Source: Pleurotus ostreatus/Saccharomyces cerevisiae fusant (lineage: Eukaryota; Opisthokonta). Taken from it: DNA of 64,000 nucleotides. Both the position numbers and the translations under genes were made by a program. Each line of letters starts with the position of its first letter. Positions within the stretch are counted from its first letter, which is position 1. The stretch is taken from the NCBI GenBank assembly GCA_024196135.1, contig JAMQCK010000044.1, positions 1 through 64,000 of the forward strand, written 5' to 3'. This document shows, one piece after another, positions 33,290-43,486 of the stretch. The notes under the pieces were generated by a model. It ran no database searches. It had not been told where the DNA came from and saw only the letters and a program-made list of their open reading frames with translations.

Positions 33290-34777
33290 ATGTACCACAA
33301 CAACTCTATCCGGATCCTCACGGGTGCGTCCCCTACGTCCTCAGCATTCCCCTGAGACTCACATGGTACAGGCAATAGCCATCCCGATCTCGCAAACAGC
33401 GTGTCGGAGAGGTGAGCGGCCCTCCTCACGAATACCGACAGCTACCTATCATGCCCAGGCTCAACATCCCCCTCGTCCCCTGCACCGTCAAGAAGTTCTC
33501 CAACGGCGAGATCAACGTCAAGATCTCCGAGTCCGTCCGCGACGAGGACGTCTTCATCCTCCAGACCGGCTGCGGGGATGTCAACGACAACCTGATGGAG
33601 CTCCTCATTCTCATCTCCGCGTGCAAGACCGCCTCCGCGCGCCGCATCACCGCCGTCATCCCCTCCTTCCCCTACGCGCGCATGGACAAGAAGGACGCCT
33701 CGCGCGCGCCGATCACCGCGAAGCTCGTCGCGAACATGCTCACCACCGCGGGCGCGGACCATGTCATTACGATGGACCTGCATGCCAGCCAGATCCAGGG
33801 CTTCTTCGACATTCCGGTGGACAATTTGTATACGGAGCCGCTGTTCATCTCGTACATCAAGCGCCACATCCCGGATTGGAGGAACAGTATCATTGTGTCG
33901 CCGGATGCTGGCGGTGCGAAGAGGTGTGTGGGCTCTCCATCCCATCGCGCATGCTGCTAACGGGTGTATAGGGTGACCGCCATCGCTGACAAGCTCGGCG
34001 TCGAGTTTGCCCTGATCCATCGCAAGCGCAATGGCCGATCAAAAGACGCACCAGAGACTATGGAAATCCTAGTCGGCGACGTGCAAGACAAGGCACATAC
34101 TCCCTCTTTCTCACCCCAACTCTCTTCTAACACCCCCCAGGTCGCTATTCTCGTCGATGACATGATCGACACTGGCATCACGCTCCAACTCGCCGCCAAG
34201 ACGCTGCACGAGAAGGGCGTCAAGGCTACCTACGCCATCATCTCTCACGGTATGTTCCCCTACTCAACGTACTTTCGTCAACCGCCTGACCTTCTAGCAG
34301 GCCTCCTCTCCGAAACAAAACTGAGCGTCATCAACCAGCTCCCCATAGTGGAGCTTGCGGTACGTCTTGTCCCCATTCTACCTATGAGTCCATAGTGACC
34401 CGCGTTTGCAACCACCACTCTCCTTCTCTCCCTCTTTCCTACTCCCTCTCTCCTTCCCTTTCCTATTCCCCTCCCTCCCCCACGTCCCACTTCCTCACCT
34501 CCCACCTCGCCTTCACCCCCCTCTCCTCTCCTCCCCCACCTCCACCCGTCTCCGTCACCCCTCCTACCTCCACTCCTCCACCTTTTACTAACAGCTCCTC
34601 AACCCCCAGGTCACCAACACCGTCCCGCAGCTGCAGCACAAGGCGCTCTGCCCGAAACTCGTCGCCATCGACATCAGCCCGACGATCGCGGAGAGCATCC
34701 GAAGGATGCACAACGGGGAGAGCATCAGTTTGTTGTTTGGCGAGTGGGGGGAGCCGGGGAGTGTGCCGGTGTTGTAG
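33290..34777 (+). CDS. ribose-phosphate pyrophosphokinase (PRPP synthetase)
   Basis: Eight or so exons (first 33290-33323, 33372-33411, then 33459-33923 and on) give about 320 residues, the usual size. [20 protein letters not shown] is the family start. The ATP-binding loop is [20 protein letters not shown] with [37 protein letters not shown] is the Mg2+/ATP signature. The PRPP-binding motif is [20 protein letters not shown]. The end reads [12 protein letters not shown]. The enzyme makes PRPP from ribose 5-phosphate and ATP for nucleotide, His and Trp synthesis. One late intron (about 34360-34610) is unusually long for this window and almost wholly pyrimidine. Confidence 0.95.
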
Positions 34778-34932
34778 GGGGTGGAAGGGAGGGGAGTGCA
34801 GGAGGAGGAGGGGGGTTGTAGGAGTAGACTGGCATTGTTTGTATACTTAGAGCTCGTGGTAAGCCATGTAATTGTTGTAAAATCTCGCATGCATACGGCC
34901 GACGTCAGGAGCATACAAGTACAGTTTGGATC

Positions 34933-35473
34933 TCATCGTTCTCTGCCGCTGTACAGCGCCTCAAGCCGAGCGTTAACGTCCTCCATCATTTTCTGCGCCT
35001 CTGTCAAGGCCATCAGCAGCCTTTCACCGTACGAAGCATACAACCACACTCACCCTCCAAAACCCTCCCCTCCGAAAGATGCACCGCATGAGTTAACGCC
35101 TCCTGCGCCCTCTCCAGCATCTTGCGCCTCCCCTCCTCCCGCGTACCCCCCGGCGCACCATTCATCGCCTCCTCCCCCACCTCCTCCGCCTCCACATCCA
35201 TCAACATCGCCTCCGCCAGCCGCGCATACCCCTTCCCCCACCGCCCGTCCAGGCGCGTCGTCCGCCATCGCGCGCGTGCGCAGCGTCCAGCGATAGCTCG
35301 CCTCCGTCGCGGGGTCGCGCACCTGCTTCATGTATGCGAAGGCGCGGTTCGCGCGCGGGACGGCCGACGGCGCGCGAGTAGTGCGCGGCGGCCTGCTCGT
35401 AGTCGCCCGCCGCAAATGCGCTGTTCCCCTGCGCCTTAGCCGTGTTGGCTTCAGCGGGGATAGGTCCGCTCAT
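34933..35473 (-). pseudogene. TPR-only relic of the Trx-TPR family
   Basis: Minus-strand start MSGPIPAEANTAKAQGNSAF aligns with the linker and TPR1 of the intact gene at 41743. Compared with that gene, about 17 bases are lost after HYSRA and about 11 near RTRAMADDA. The conserved pieces VPRANRAFAYMKQVRDPATE and DGRWGKGYARLAEAMLMDVE therefore lie in three different frames. The family's last intron and final exon (EAQKMMEDVNARLEALYSG) are still recognisable. No thioredoxin domain lies upstream. Neither deletion has splice borders, so these are real disruptions rather than introns, unless the assembly is wrong. Confidence 0.7.
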
Positions 35474-36103
35474 TGTCAGTCGAAAGCGATGTGCTGGTTC
35501 AGAGTCGCGCGATTGTCTGACGTCGATTCTGCGTCCCTTTGGCAGTGGACAGGTGGATGTAGGGCGGTAGCCATGCTTTCGATATGAACGAGAAGGAAGC
35601 GAACAATGAGCCGTTCCCACGAACATCTTTGTTCTTTCAATGAATTGTTTACCATTGTTATCGTGGCTCTGGCCGTACCACTCGTCGACGTCTGTTCTCC
35701 AATCACTGCACGCAAGCCTAACCACAGGGCAGATTGTCGAGTCGTCACCCAAAGAATTGCGAGAATGAGGTCGGCTGACATTGCAATACTACGTACAGAA
35801 GTATAGTATCGTCGTCGAGGATGCATAGACACGCATAGAGTTGAGAGAGCGACCGAAGCCACATACATAGAGGTCGACAGCGCTTGAGGAACATACACGA
35901 CACGGACTGGGGATGGGATGGAATGGTGGATGAAGAGAAGGACGGCGCACCATAGCAATTGGTAGGGGAAAGATGGTGGGGTTGGGAGACAAGTAATAGT
36001 ACAAGGTGCGCGTCAAGATACAACACATATCAAAGAAAACGTTAGACGTCCGAGCTCGAGGAGACAGAGACCGCGTCCTTCGTGAATTTTACGCCCCGCG
36101 CGC
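35474..36103. other. gap without recognised gene
   Basis: About 630 bases between the TPR relic and the stop of the bZIP gene. No thioredoxin remnant could be found on the minus strand here. Nothing else seen. Confidence 0.45.
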
Positions 36104-37783
36104 TCACGGCTCCGGCTCAGGGAACGCCGGCAGCTCGTACGGGCGGCCCGTCTGCTCCTGCCACATCGCGATCACCGTGCGCGCGACGGTCTCGAAGTGG
36201 TTCGAGCGCCGCATGAAGTACTCCGCCTTGCGCTCGGTGACGAGCTGGTGCTCGAGCTTGCGCCGCCGCGACTTGCGCGCCGCGAGCGTGTTCTGCCGGC
36301 GCTTGTACTCGACCTGCTCCGCGTCGGTCGCGTTCGCGGGCAGCGGCGGCAGCTCCTCGTCGTCGTCGCCCTGGAAGGCGGCCGACCGCGAGCGCTTGGA
36401 GCCGCGCGTGAACGCCGCGGGCGCCTCCTTGCGCGAGGTCGACGACGGCGCGGTGTACTTGCGCGGCTGCGTGGGCGCGTCGGGGCCGAGGAGCTTGTCG
36501 GGAGTCACGCCCGGACGAGTACCCGTCGGGGCTGGACGCGACAGCGGCGGTGCGAACGACGACGAGTCCAACATAGCAGGACTCGTGTTGGGTGTAGCGA
36601 GGTGGGCAGTGGACATGGACGGGGACATCTTGGGGGCCGGGGCGAAGGAATCGGTCATCGGCGCCTGCGGCGAGAGCAGCTGCTCAATGTACGCAAGCGC
36701 CTCGCGCTCCTGCTCCTTTGACTGCGTCGTCGGCGACTGAGGAGCCCAGGGCTCCATGCCGCCGAACAACGGAGCGTTCGGGTCGAAGCTGACACCAAAG
36801 TCGTGGCCGTCGGGAATAACGGGGGTGTTGAGGAAATCGTTGTAGGGAGTGTCTTCGCCAGGAGAGGCGCCGAGTTGCGGGAACTCGTCGAACATCTCAC
36901 TCATAGGAGTGGGGTGGTACTCTGACATGGGCGTCGTCAGAGTGGCGTGGGCGGAATCTGCGTCCCAGTCAGTGTCGTATTCGTCGCCGCCAGTGAGGCG
37001 CGCACCTATCAGAGGCTCCCAACCATCCAGGCTATACGGAGCCGACGGCATGGGAGCCTGGTAGACGTCGTTGTCGTGCGCCATAGTAGCAGACGACATC
37101 GGCTCGGTGCCAGTGGGGGTATTATCAGGCTGCGAGAGCATCCTTAGATAGTTCTGCTGCATCTGATGGAGGTCCGGGGTCGCGCGCGGCGCAGAGGGCG
37201 GGCGCTGGGAGGTGGGACGAGGGGCCGGTGGAAGGGTCATCGGCAGAGCATGTTGCGCGGCCAAAGCCTGGGCGGTTGTGTTATCGACCGACTGGTGTGA
37301 CGTCCGCAGACGATCAGTGTCGGGGGCTAGGTTTGCATATGAGGCGACGGGGCCGGAAATGAAATCCGAGGGTGCATTGTTTCCGTTGGTTGTAACCGTT
37401 GACGAGGGGGGACCGGGGGACTGATTCAGAGCAGTACTACGGAGAACATTTTGCGTGTTGCTGTTGGAGGAGCGGGTGTACGAGGACGCTATGGCTGCGG
37501 TGGTGGGGGAAGAGTTGTTGGTGTGGGGCGGCAGCGCGAAGGACTGCGGCCTAAAGACTCTGCTCAACGACGCAGTCAGCTCCTGATCCTGATCCTCTCG
37601 CTTGATAAACGCGTGGCCCGCGGCGCGATGCGACGATCGAGACAATGAAGAAATAGGCGCCGCCGACCGATTCCCAACGGACGACGAGCGCGATGGATCC
37701 AGCTCCGATAACGGTGCCGTAGTCAACCTCGGGGCCACACAACCGCCTTCAGCAGGTCCATGTCCAGAATATGCGTATGCCAT
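36104..37783 (-). CDS. Gcn4/CpcA-like bZIP transcription factor
   Basis: A single exon of 559 residues. Most of the protein is disordered and rich in Ser, Pro, Thr and Ala, with acidic/aromatic activation-type patches (DGWEPLIGARLTGGDEYDTD; GMEPWAPQSPTTQ). Near residue 490 the basic region reads VEYKRRQNTLAARKSRRRKL, fitting the Gcn4-like consensus (R-x-x-x-N-T-x-A-A-R-K-S-R-x-R-K). A weak leucine zipper follows (LEHQLVTERKAEYFMRRSNH). Gcn4/CpcA factors activate amino-acid biosynthesis under starvation and are controlled by upstream ORFs. A five-codon uORF is present in the leader (37996-38013). Full length is supported by acidic body plus C-terminal bZIP; the precise start is less certain. 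Confidence 0.85.
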   Translation of the reverse strand: MAYAYSGHGPAEGGCVAPRLTTAPLSELDPSRSSSVGNRSAAPISSLSRSSHRAAGHAFIKREDQDQELTASLSRVFRPQSFALPPHTNNSSPTTAAIASSYTRSSNSNTQNVLRSTALNQSPGPPSSTVTTNGNNAPSDFISGPVASYANLAPDTDRLRTSHQSVDNTTAQALAAQHALPMTLPPAPRPTSQRPPSAPRATPDLHQMQQNYLRMLSQPDNTPTGTEPMSSATMAHDNDVYQAPMPSAPYSLDGWEPLIGARLTGGDEYDTDWDADSAHATLTTPMSEYHPTPMSEMFDEFPQLGASPGEDTPYNDFLNTPVIPDGHDFGVSFDPNAPLFGGMEPWAPQSPTTQSKEQEREALAYIEQLLSPQAPMTDSFAPAPKMSPSMSTAHLATPNTSPAMLDSSSFAPPLSRPAPTGTRPGVTPDKLLGPDAPTQPRKYTAPSSTSRKEAPAAFTRGSKRSRSAAFQGDDDEELPPLPANATDAEQVEYKRRQNTLAARKSRRRKLEHQLVTERKAEYFMRRSNHFETVARTVIAMWQEQTGRPYELPAFPEPEP

Positions 37784-37995
37784 CTCGTATGCTTGCCGCC
37801 ACGCAGGATACGGCCGAATCGTTTCTCGCAGGCGAAAGGGGACGGAAACTCACAAAGTCGAGGGCTCTTCGATACCACTTAGACGACACCTGCGCGCAGA
37901 TGCCGAGTGAAGTGGTTGCTGGTGGTGGGACAAAGGGAGTGGGGAATCGTCCGCGAGCGCGTGCGGCGAGGTTATAACTGTCTCGTCGGGCGATT

Positions 37996-38013
37996 TCAAA
38001 GTCCGCCTATCAT
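37996..38013 (-). promoter_or_regulatory. candidate upstream ORF of bZIP gene
   Basis: Minus-strand ATGATAGGCGGACTTTGA encodes Met-Ile-Gly-Gly-Leu-stop, 213 bases upstream of the bZIP ATG. It is the only ATG on that strand between 37784 and 38013. Short uORFs are the known control device of Gcn4/CpcA genes. Whether it is in the mRNA is unknown. Confidence 0.4.
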
Positions 38014-39448
38014 CCCGCTCAACACCTTCCCAGGCCCCCTTGGGCGCTCTCGTTAAGCGCCCGGCGCTACACCGCGGTCTGCACCTTTCCCCGCTGGATA
38101 ATTGGTCTTGATTTACGTCCTGGCGGCTTGGATCGTGCTGCAAAGGCTGTGCGAGCACGACTGAGATGCAGGATTCGTCCGCGGAAACCAGCAACGATTT
38201 TTTGCGAGGACGAGGTTCGAATCAGGGTGACTCACACCGCGTCCTTCCTGCGGCACCGAGGCGCCCGGAGCATGCTCGCCGAGGCACGGGCTGACCAAGC
38301 GCCACACCGCCACAGATCCTTACCACTCGAGCGCGCCGTCCCCCGCCTCGCCGCCGCCCACGAAGCCCCCTTGCGGGCTTCCTCCGCGCGCCCTGGGAGG
38401 CCTCGGCGCCACATATCTCTTCACCCGCTTGAGCTCAGACTGTAGAGTGACTCCCTCGAGCAGGCGAATCGTATTGAAGGGCAAAGAGGCCGTACACAAC
38501 ACAGCTAATCAGCGCTCCGCCGAGGTGTTCGGAGCGCGATGTGGGTGCTGCACGACGACCACGGGGCTCAGAGGCACTGCGCCGACTTGAGCGCAGCCTT
38601 CCCGACACGAGCGCAGCCTTCGAGCGCGTGCAGTGCGCGACAAGATCTTGCGTACGCGTAGCACCATATCTTCCCCGCATGCGCCACGCCTCCTCCGCAG
38701 AGGACGATCGTCAGCTGTTTGAGGGAGAGGGGCGCTGCGAAACGATACGATTACGAAGCGCTTCAGAGGCCCGGGATGCTGCAGGATAAGGGTGGTCGAG
38801 CTCGGAGCATGGGATGACGGAGAAAGTGACGCTGAAAGCCTCAGAGATTCGCGATGAGAATAGCTGCAGGATTGTGGGTTGAGACAGAGAGGACGTCCTG
38901 GTCGGGGCATAGAAGCGATGGTCAAGACGAGCGAAGGAAGAGGTTGGTAGTGGGAATGCCAAGGTGGGTAGCGCAGGGAGAGCAGGTAACACGGAATGGC
39001 GAATATGGATATCGAGGAATGAGAGAAGGAGTACGAGGAGCTGCGCACTGAACGCCAGGCTTGTCAATCCTCATGAAGCGCAGTCGGATGAGTAGCCAGC
39101 GCAGCTTGGGACGTCGGTGTTGAATAAGGCGCCGCAAGCATTGTTCCTACTAAGCCTTCTCCCCGCAGCACACCGTCCCTTGGACGCACAGTTATTGTAT
39201 GGCAGGACTGAAGAGCATGCTGCTCGATGTCGCCAATTCCGCAGTCTTATGTCGACAGGAGGAGTTGAAGTGCGGGCCCTAGGTTTCTCGATGTGGTTCA
39301 ATCATCGCGGCGACCAGAGACAGAAGAGCAGCCACCACCGGATGTCACAAGAAAACAAGCAGAGCGAAGCATGAGATTGAACGCATGCCAAAGGACCAGC
39401 AAGGAATCTAAGCGAGGGAAGACCCAGCAGAGTAAAGAAGCGCCTCGC

Positions 39449-39454
39449 TTATAT
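39449..39454 (+). promoter_or_regulatory. TATA-like element, candidate for glutamate kinase
   Basis: tatata within cgcttatatacctctgg, about 280 bases before the ATG at 39731. That is further than the 80-115 bases seen for the other genes, so an unannotated leader or intron would be needed. Confidence 0.35.
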
Positions 39455-39730
39455 ACCTCTGGCCACTTGCTCGGCCTGACTCATGCCCAGCCCCACAAGG
39501 ACAATGGGTGTGTCGAGAGAGAGCGAGGCACCGGGTCAGATGGAGTAATCAACGGACCCGAAGCCGCGCCGCGCCTCGTGTATCGCACCCACGTGCTGTT
39601 TGTGGCGTTGACTCATGGTCGGGCAAGTCATGTTGCGCAGGTTGTATTCGGACTGTGCGACGTGCTCTGTGGACTGGCTTTTATTTGCTCTCTGACTTGA
39701 CTTGTTACCTCGGAAGTCTACTAGATCAGG

Positions 39731-41544
39731 ATGGCCCGACAAAACTCCTCACACTCCCAATCCTACACGGTGGTGATCAAACTCGGTCCGAGTCACGTTT
39801 TTCCCTGCGGTTGCAGTAGATCCTGATTGCGGCGCACGCCCTAAAGGAACGTCGTCCATCGTGCACGAGGAGACGCATCAGCCGCTGCTCTCTACGCTCT
39901 CATCCGTGGTGGAGACGGTGGTCAAGTTGAGGCAGGATGGACATCGGGTCGTCCTCGTTAGCTCTGGCGCCATTGGCATTGGCTTGAAGCGGATGAATAT
40001 GGCGCAGCGGTCGAAGAGTTTGTCGGGGAAGCAGGTAGGCATTGTGCAAGGCTGAAGTGACTGGGGATAAGGAGCTGACGAGATGTAGGCACTAGCGGCG
40101 ATTGGGCAGGGCCGTCTCATTGCGCTCTATGACAACCTGTTTGGACAGGTCGACCAGCCTATAGCACAGATCTTGCTGACTCGAGGCGACATTTCGGATG
40201 TAAGTACTGCGTTTGACCTCTCTCGTCCTACTGACTCAAGCATACTTAGCGCACACGATACCTCAATGCTGTCAACACACTGAATGAGCTGCTCCTCATG
40301 GGTGTACTGCCCATTGTCAACGAGAACGACACGATTTCTGTTTCGGTAACTATCGCTGGCTTTCTCGTTACTCTTTCCTGACGATGTCCAGGAAATAAAA
40401 TTCGGCGACAACGACACCCTATCAGCCGTCACATCGTCCATGATCCATGCTGATTTCCTCGTTCTCTTGACCGACGTCGATGGCCTGTATACTGCAAATC
40501 CGCGAAAAGACCCGACTGCCAAGCAGGTGGAAGTCGTAGAGTCCGTAGCCGCGATTCGCTCGCAAGGTTCGTATCTTCCTCCAGCCTTCCATCCCTTGGG
40601 CTGCCCGTGCTGTGATACTTCCTGCACTGTCCTGGACTGCCATACTTCCTGGATGTAATTCTCACACACCCCTCACAGTCTCCACAAACACCCTCGGCTC
40701 CAGCCTCGGCACCGGAGGTATGGAGACCAAGCTCATCGCTGCCGACATCGCAACAGCAGCTGGCGTCACCACCATCATCACCTCCTCCAAAAACCCGATG
40801 AACATCGTCGACATTATCAACTACCACCGCGCCTCGCGACGCTCGGCGCGCTCGGGGACTGCTACTCCTCTCGAGTCCCCCAATCCCGATGAGGGGGTTA
40901 TGACTTCCGCCGTTGCTCCGACTCTCGCATCGGCTTCCTCTACCAACACCCTAAACGCTGCTAACCCTCTCCCCCACCGTCCTCCTCATACCGTCTTCCT
41001 TCCCTCCGCCTCCCCCATCCGCGACCTCAAGGCCTGGACGCGGCACACGCTCTTCCCCGCGGGCAGCGTCGTCGTCGACCACGGTGCGCACCGCGTCCTC
41101 TCCCGGCGCGAGAGTGGGGGGAGGCTGCTACCGGCGGGCGTGCTGGGCGTGATTGGGAAGTTTGCATCGGGGCAGGCGGTACGGATCGTGGTGCCGAAGG
41201 CGGTAGGAGTGGTGGAGGAGTTGCAGCAGGATGCGTCGGCGCCGGGCTCGTCCGCCTTGACGAGGCCAGGGACGCCGGATGGTGCGGCGCATCCCGAATC
41301 GTCGAAAGTTCCAACGCGGGAGTACACGGAGGACGACGTGATTGAGGTTGGGAGGGGACTTGCGAACTACAACTGGGAGCAGGTCTTGAGGGTGAAGGGG
41401 TTGAATAGGTAAGTCCCTTTTGAGAACTTCTGTCTTGTGCTGACCGCTAATCCGCTGTATAGCTCACAGATGCCTCAGGTGCTCGTGTATGTGGACTCAG
41501 AGTACGTGGTGGAGAACATCACTATCCGCGTTCCGCCTTCATAG
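39731..41544 (+). CDS. PRO1: glutamate 5-kinase
   Basis: About seven exons. The ATG-bearing exon ([19 protein letters not shown]) splices to [20 protein letters not shown]. The kinase core shows [51 protein letters not shown] and [29 protein letters not shown] and [20 protein letters not shown]. After a Ser/Thr-rich insertion (about residues 285-330) the PUA domain follows ([20 protein letters not shown]). The enzyme phosphorylates glutamate as the first step of proline synthesis and is usually feedback-inhibited by proline through the kinase core. The gene ends only 198 bases before the tandem-thioredoxin gene on the same strand. Confidence 0.93.
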
Positions 41545-41742
41545 TTACGGCTCTGTCTTGTCGCTGTATAACAATGGCAAACAACGCGACATTCGTGGGA
41601 AATACGCGGTCCATTGTTCACCTTGGCCCCGATAATGACGCCGCTTTATCCCCGCCAGCTTCCTTCCTTCGAAGGCGACGCGTCTGCGCAGTCCTCAGCA
41701 TATAGCCCAACCTGAGATCAGTACACCGCGCTGAGCTAAGCA

Positions 41743-43486
41743 ATGGGTACAGTCATGGAAGTCGAGTCCTCCCGTCAATGGAAAGCAGCGCTCAAGTCGG
41801 CGAAGGCGGCGCGTATGCTCGTTTTGGCGATGTTTTATGTCCCGAGGAGCAAGGCATGCAAGGTGAGTCCTACTCGCAGCCTCCTCCTTATCTACTCGTA
41901 CCCTTGATACGATGTGGCACTGACGCACCGTTTGAGGCCCTCGGCCCCACCTTCATTCAGCTCGCATCGCAGTACGCGCACGTCGTGTTCCTCAGGGTCG
42001 ACGTGACGAAGAACAGAAGACTCGAGCAGAGGTACCATATCGACCAGGTGCCGACGTTCATTGTCTATAGGGGAGAGCGGCTCGTGGATGGGCTCTTCGA
42101 GCCGAGCAGGTGCGAGCTGGTCGCTCTGGCGGAGAGATGCTTCACGGTTGCCACAAAACCCAAGTCCGCGGCCGCGTCCATCCCTGTCGCCAATGGCCCG
42201 ACTCCAGTCAACACAGACCCTACTCCTGTAGCCGCAGATCTTTTACACGTTGAGGCAGAGTGCGCCAAAGCGGAGGTCAACATGGTCGGCGCCAATTCGC
42301 TCACGAAGGGCAGACCCATCGAAATCGAATCCATCCTCCAATGGAACACCTTGCTCACACCGACGACGAAGGACGAGCATCTCGCTCTAGTGCAGTTCTA
42401 CTCTCCCGCGAACCGGGAATGTAAGGTGTGTTGTCTCCTCATCCCCCCATCAACGCATCTATGCTGTTTGGTACCCTTCCCCTTCGTCGACGCATATATG
42501 CATTTCCCTCGTCAACGCATAGAGTATATGCACCCTGTACTGACGCCCCTCCCAGTCAATCACCCCCACCTTCACCCAACTCGCCGCGCAGTACAAGAAT
42601 GTCGTCTTCCTCCGCGTGAACGCGACTGGTCACCCCGGCGCCGCCATCGCGAAGAAGTACGAGGTCGACATGCTTCCCTTCTTCTGGCTCTTCAGCGGAG
42701 GACTCCCGGTCGATGGTATGATGGGGTCGGATGCGCTGTCCTTGAGGGAGCTCGCGGCCAGGCGGTTTGCGGTAGCCTCTGCTGTCCCCTCCGGAGTCAC
42801 CTCCGTCGCTCCCGGTCCAGGAGTCGCAGACGCTGTCCCCGTCGAAGCCACCGTGTCCAGTCCAGGAGTCGCCTCCGCCATCCCCGTCGAAGCCGACATC
42901 GCCAAAGCGCAGGGCAACGGCGCGTTCGCGGTAGGCGATTACACGAAGGCGGCTGCCCATTACTCGCGCGCCATCGAGCTGGCGCCCAAATGGGCCGTCC
43001 CGCGCGCGAATCGGGCGTACGCGTATATGAAGTTGATTGGGGAGGACGAGACGGAGGGAGATCTACGCACTGGGACGCCCAAGGCCCAGTCCGATCAATT
43101 ACGCCCCCGGGCGAATAAGTTACGCCCCCGGGCGAATAAGTTACGCCCTCGGGCGATGGAGGACGCGTACATGGCGACGCTCCTGGACGAGCGGTGGGGG
43201 AAGGGGTGGGTGAGGCTGGCGCAGGTGATGTTGATGGAGGTGGAGGTGGAGGAGCGGGCGGGGCGGGACGAGGGGGTAAGGAAGATGCTCGAGGGCGCGC
43301 AGGCGGCGCTGTATAATGCGGTGGGGCTGTCGGAGGGGAGAGTGTTGAAGGGTGAGTGGGGTTGTGTGCGGCCTGCTTGGGTTATATGCATGGTACAGTG
43401 GTGAGATAGGATTGCTGACGACTTTGACAGAGGCGCAGGAGATGATGGAGGATGTGACCGCGAGGCTGAAGCTTAAGGCGCTGTGA
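41743..43486 (+). CDS. tandem thioredoxin-TPR protein with degenerate active sites
   Basis: Four exons encode about 500 residues. Thioredoxin domain 1 (residues 1-125) has LVLAMFYVPRSKACK in place of xDFxAxWCGPCK, so the nucleophilic Cys is Ser while the second Cys stays. The cis-Pro loop DQVPTF is kept. Domain 2 (about 185-300) has VQFYSPANRECK, again with only the second Cys, and cis-Pro as MLPFF. A Pro/Val/Ala-rich linker leads to the TPR part: AKAQGNGAFAVGDYTKAAAH, ANRAYAYMK and RWGKGWVRLAQVM, retaining the Lys-Asn-Asn-Lys-Arg carboxylate-clamp pattern of Hop TPR1. A 21-base triplication sits between helices. Introns fall right after the K of each active-site motif, as in the paralogues. 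The protein is probably cytosolic and redox-inactive. Confidence 0.8.
43078..43158 (+). repeat. 21-base in-frame triplication in TPR domain
   Basis: The unit ttacgcccccgggcgaataag occurs twice exactly and a third time with a few changes, encoding LRPRANK-LRPRANK-LRPRAME. The paralogues have a single LRxxA here, so this is a recent expansion that lengthens one helix or loop. Confidence 0.85.

Larger units (their letters stand above)
37784..39730. other. long gap between bZIP and glutamate kinase
   Basis: Head-to-head gap of nearly 2 kb. The first part is probably the bZIP leader and promoter (pyrimidine-rich on the minus strand). Minus-strand frames near 38500-39070 are Ser/Pro/Leu-rich, without homology, and I do not call them genes. 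A TATA box at about 39449 is a candidate for glutamate kinase. Confidence 0.45.

Noticed and set aside
38205..38230. tRNA T-loop-like ggttcgaatc
   Set aside because: The flanking bases do not pair into a T-stem and no acceptor or anticodon arm could be built. Similar hits at 29764 and 32970 fail the same way.
38509..39067. Minus-strand frames with a hydrophobic start resembling a small secreted protein
   Set aside because: Low-complexity Ser/Pro/Leu sequence from pyrimidine-rich DNA, no splice or promoter evidence; more likely leader or promoter of the bZIP gene.
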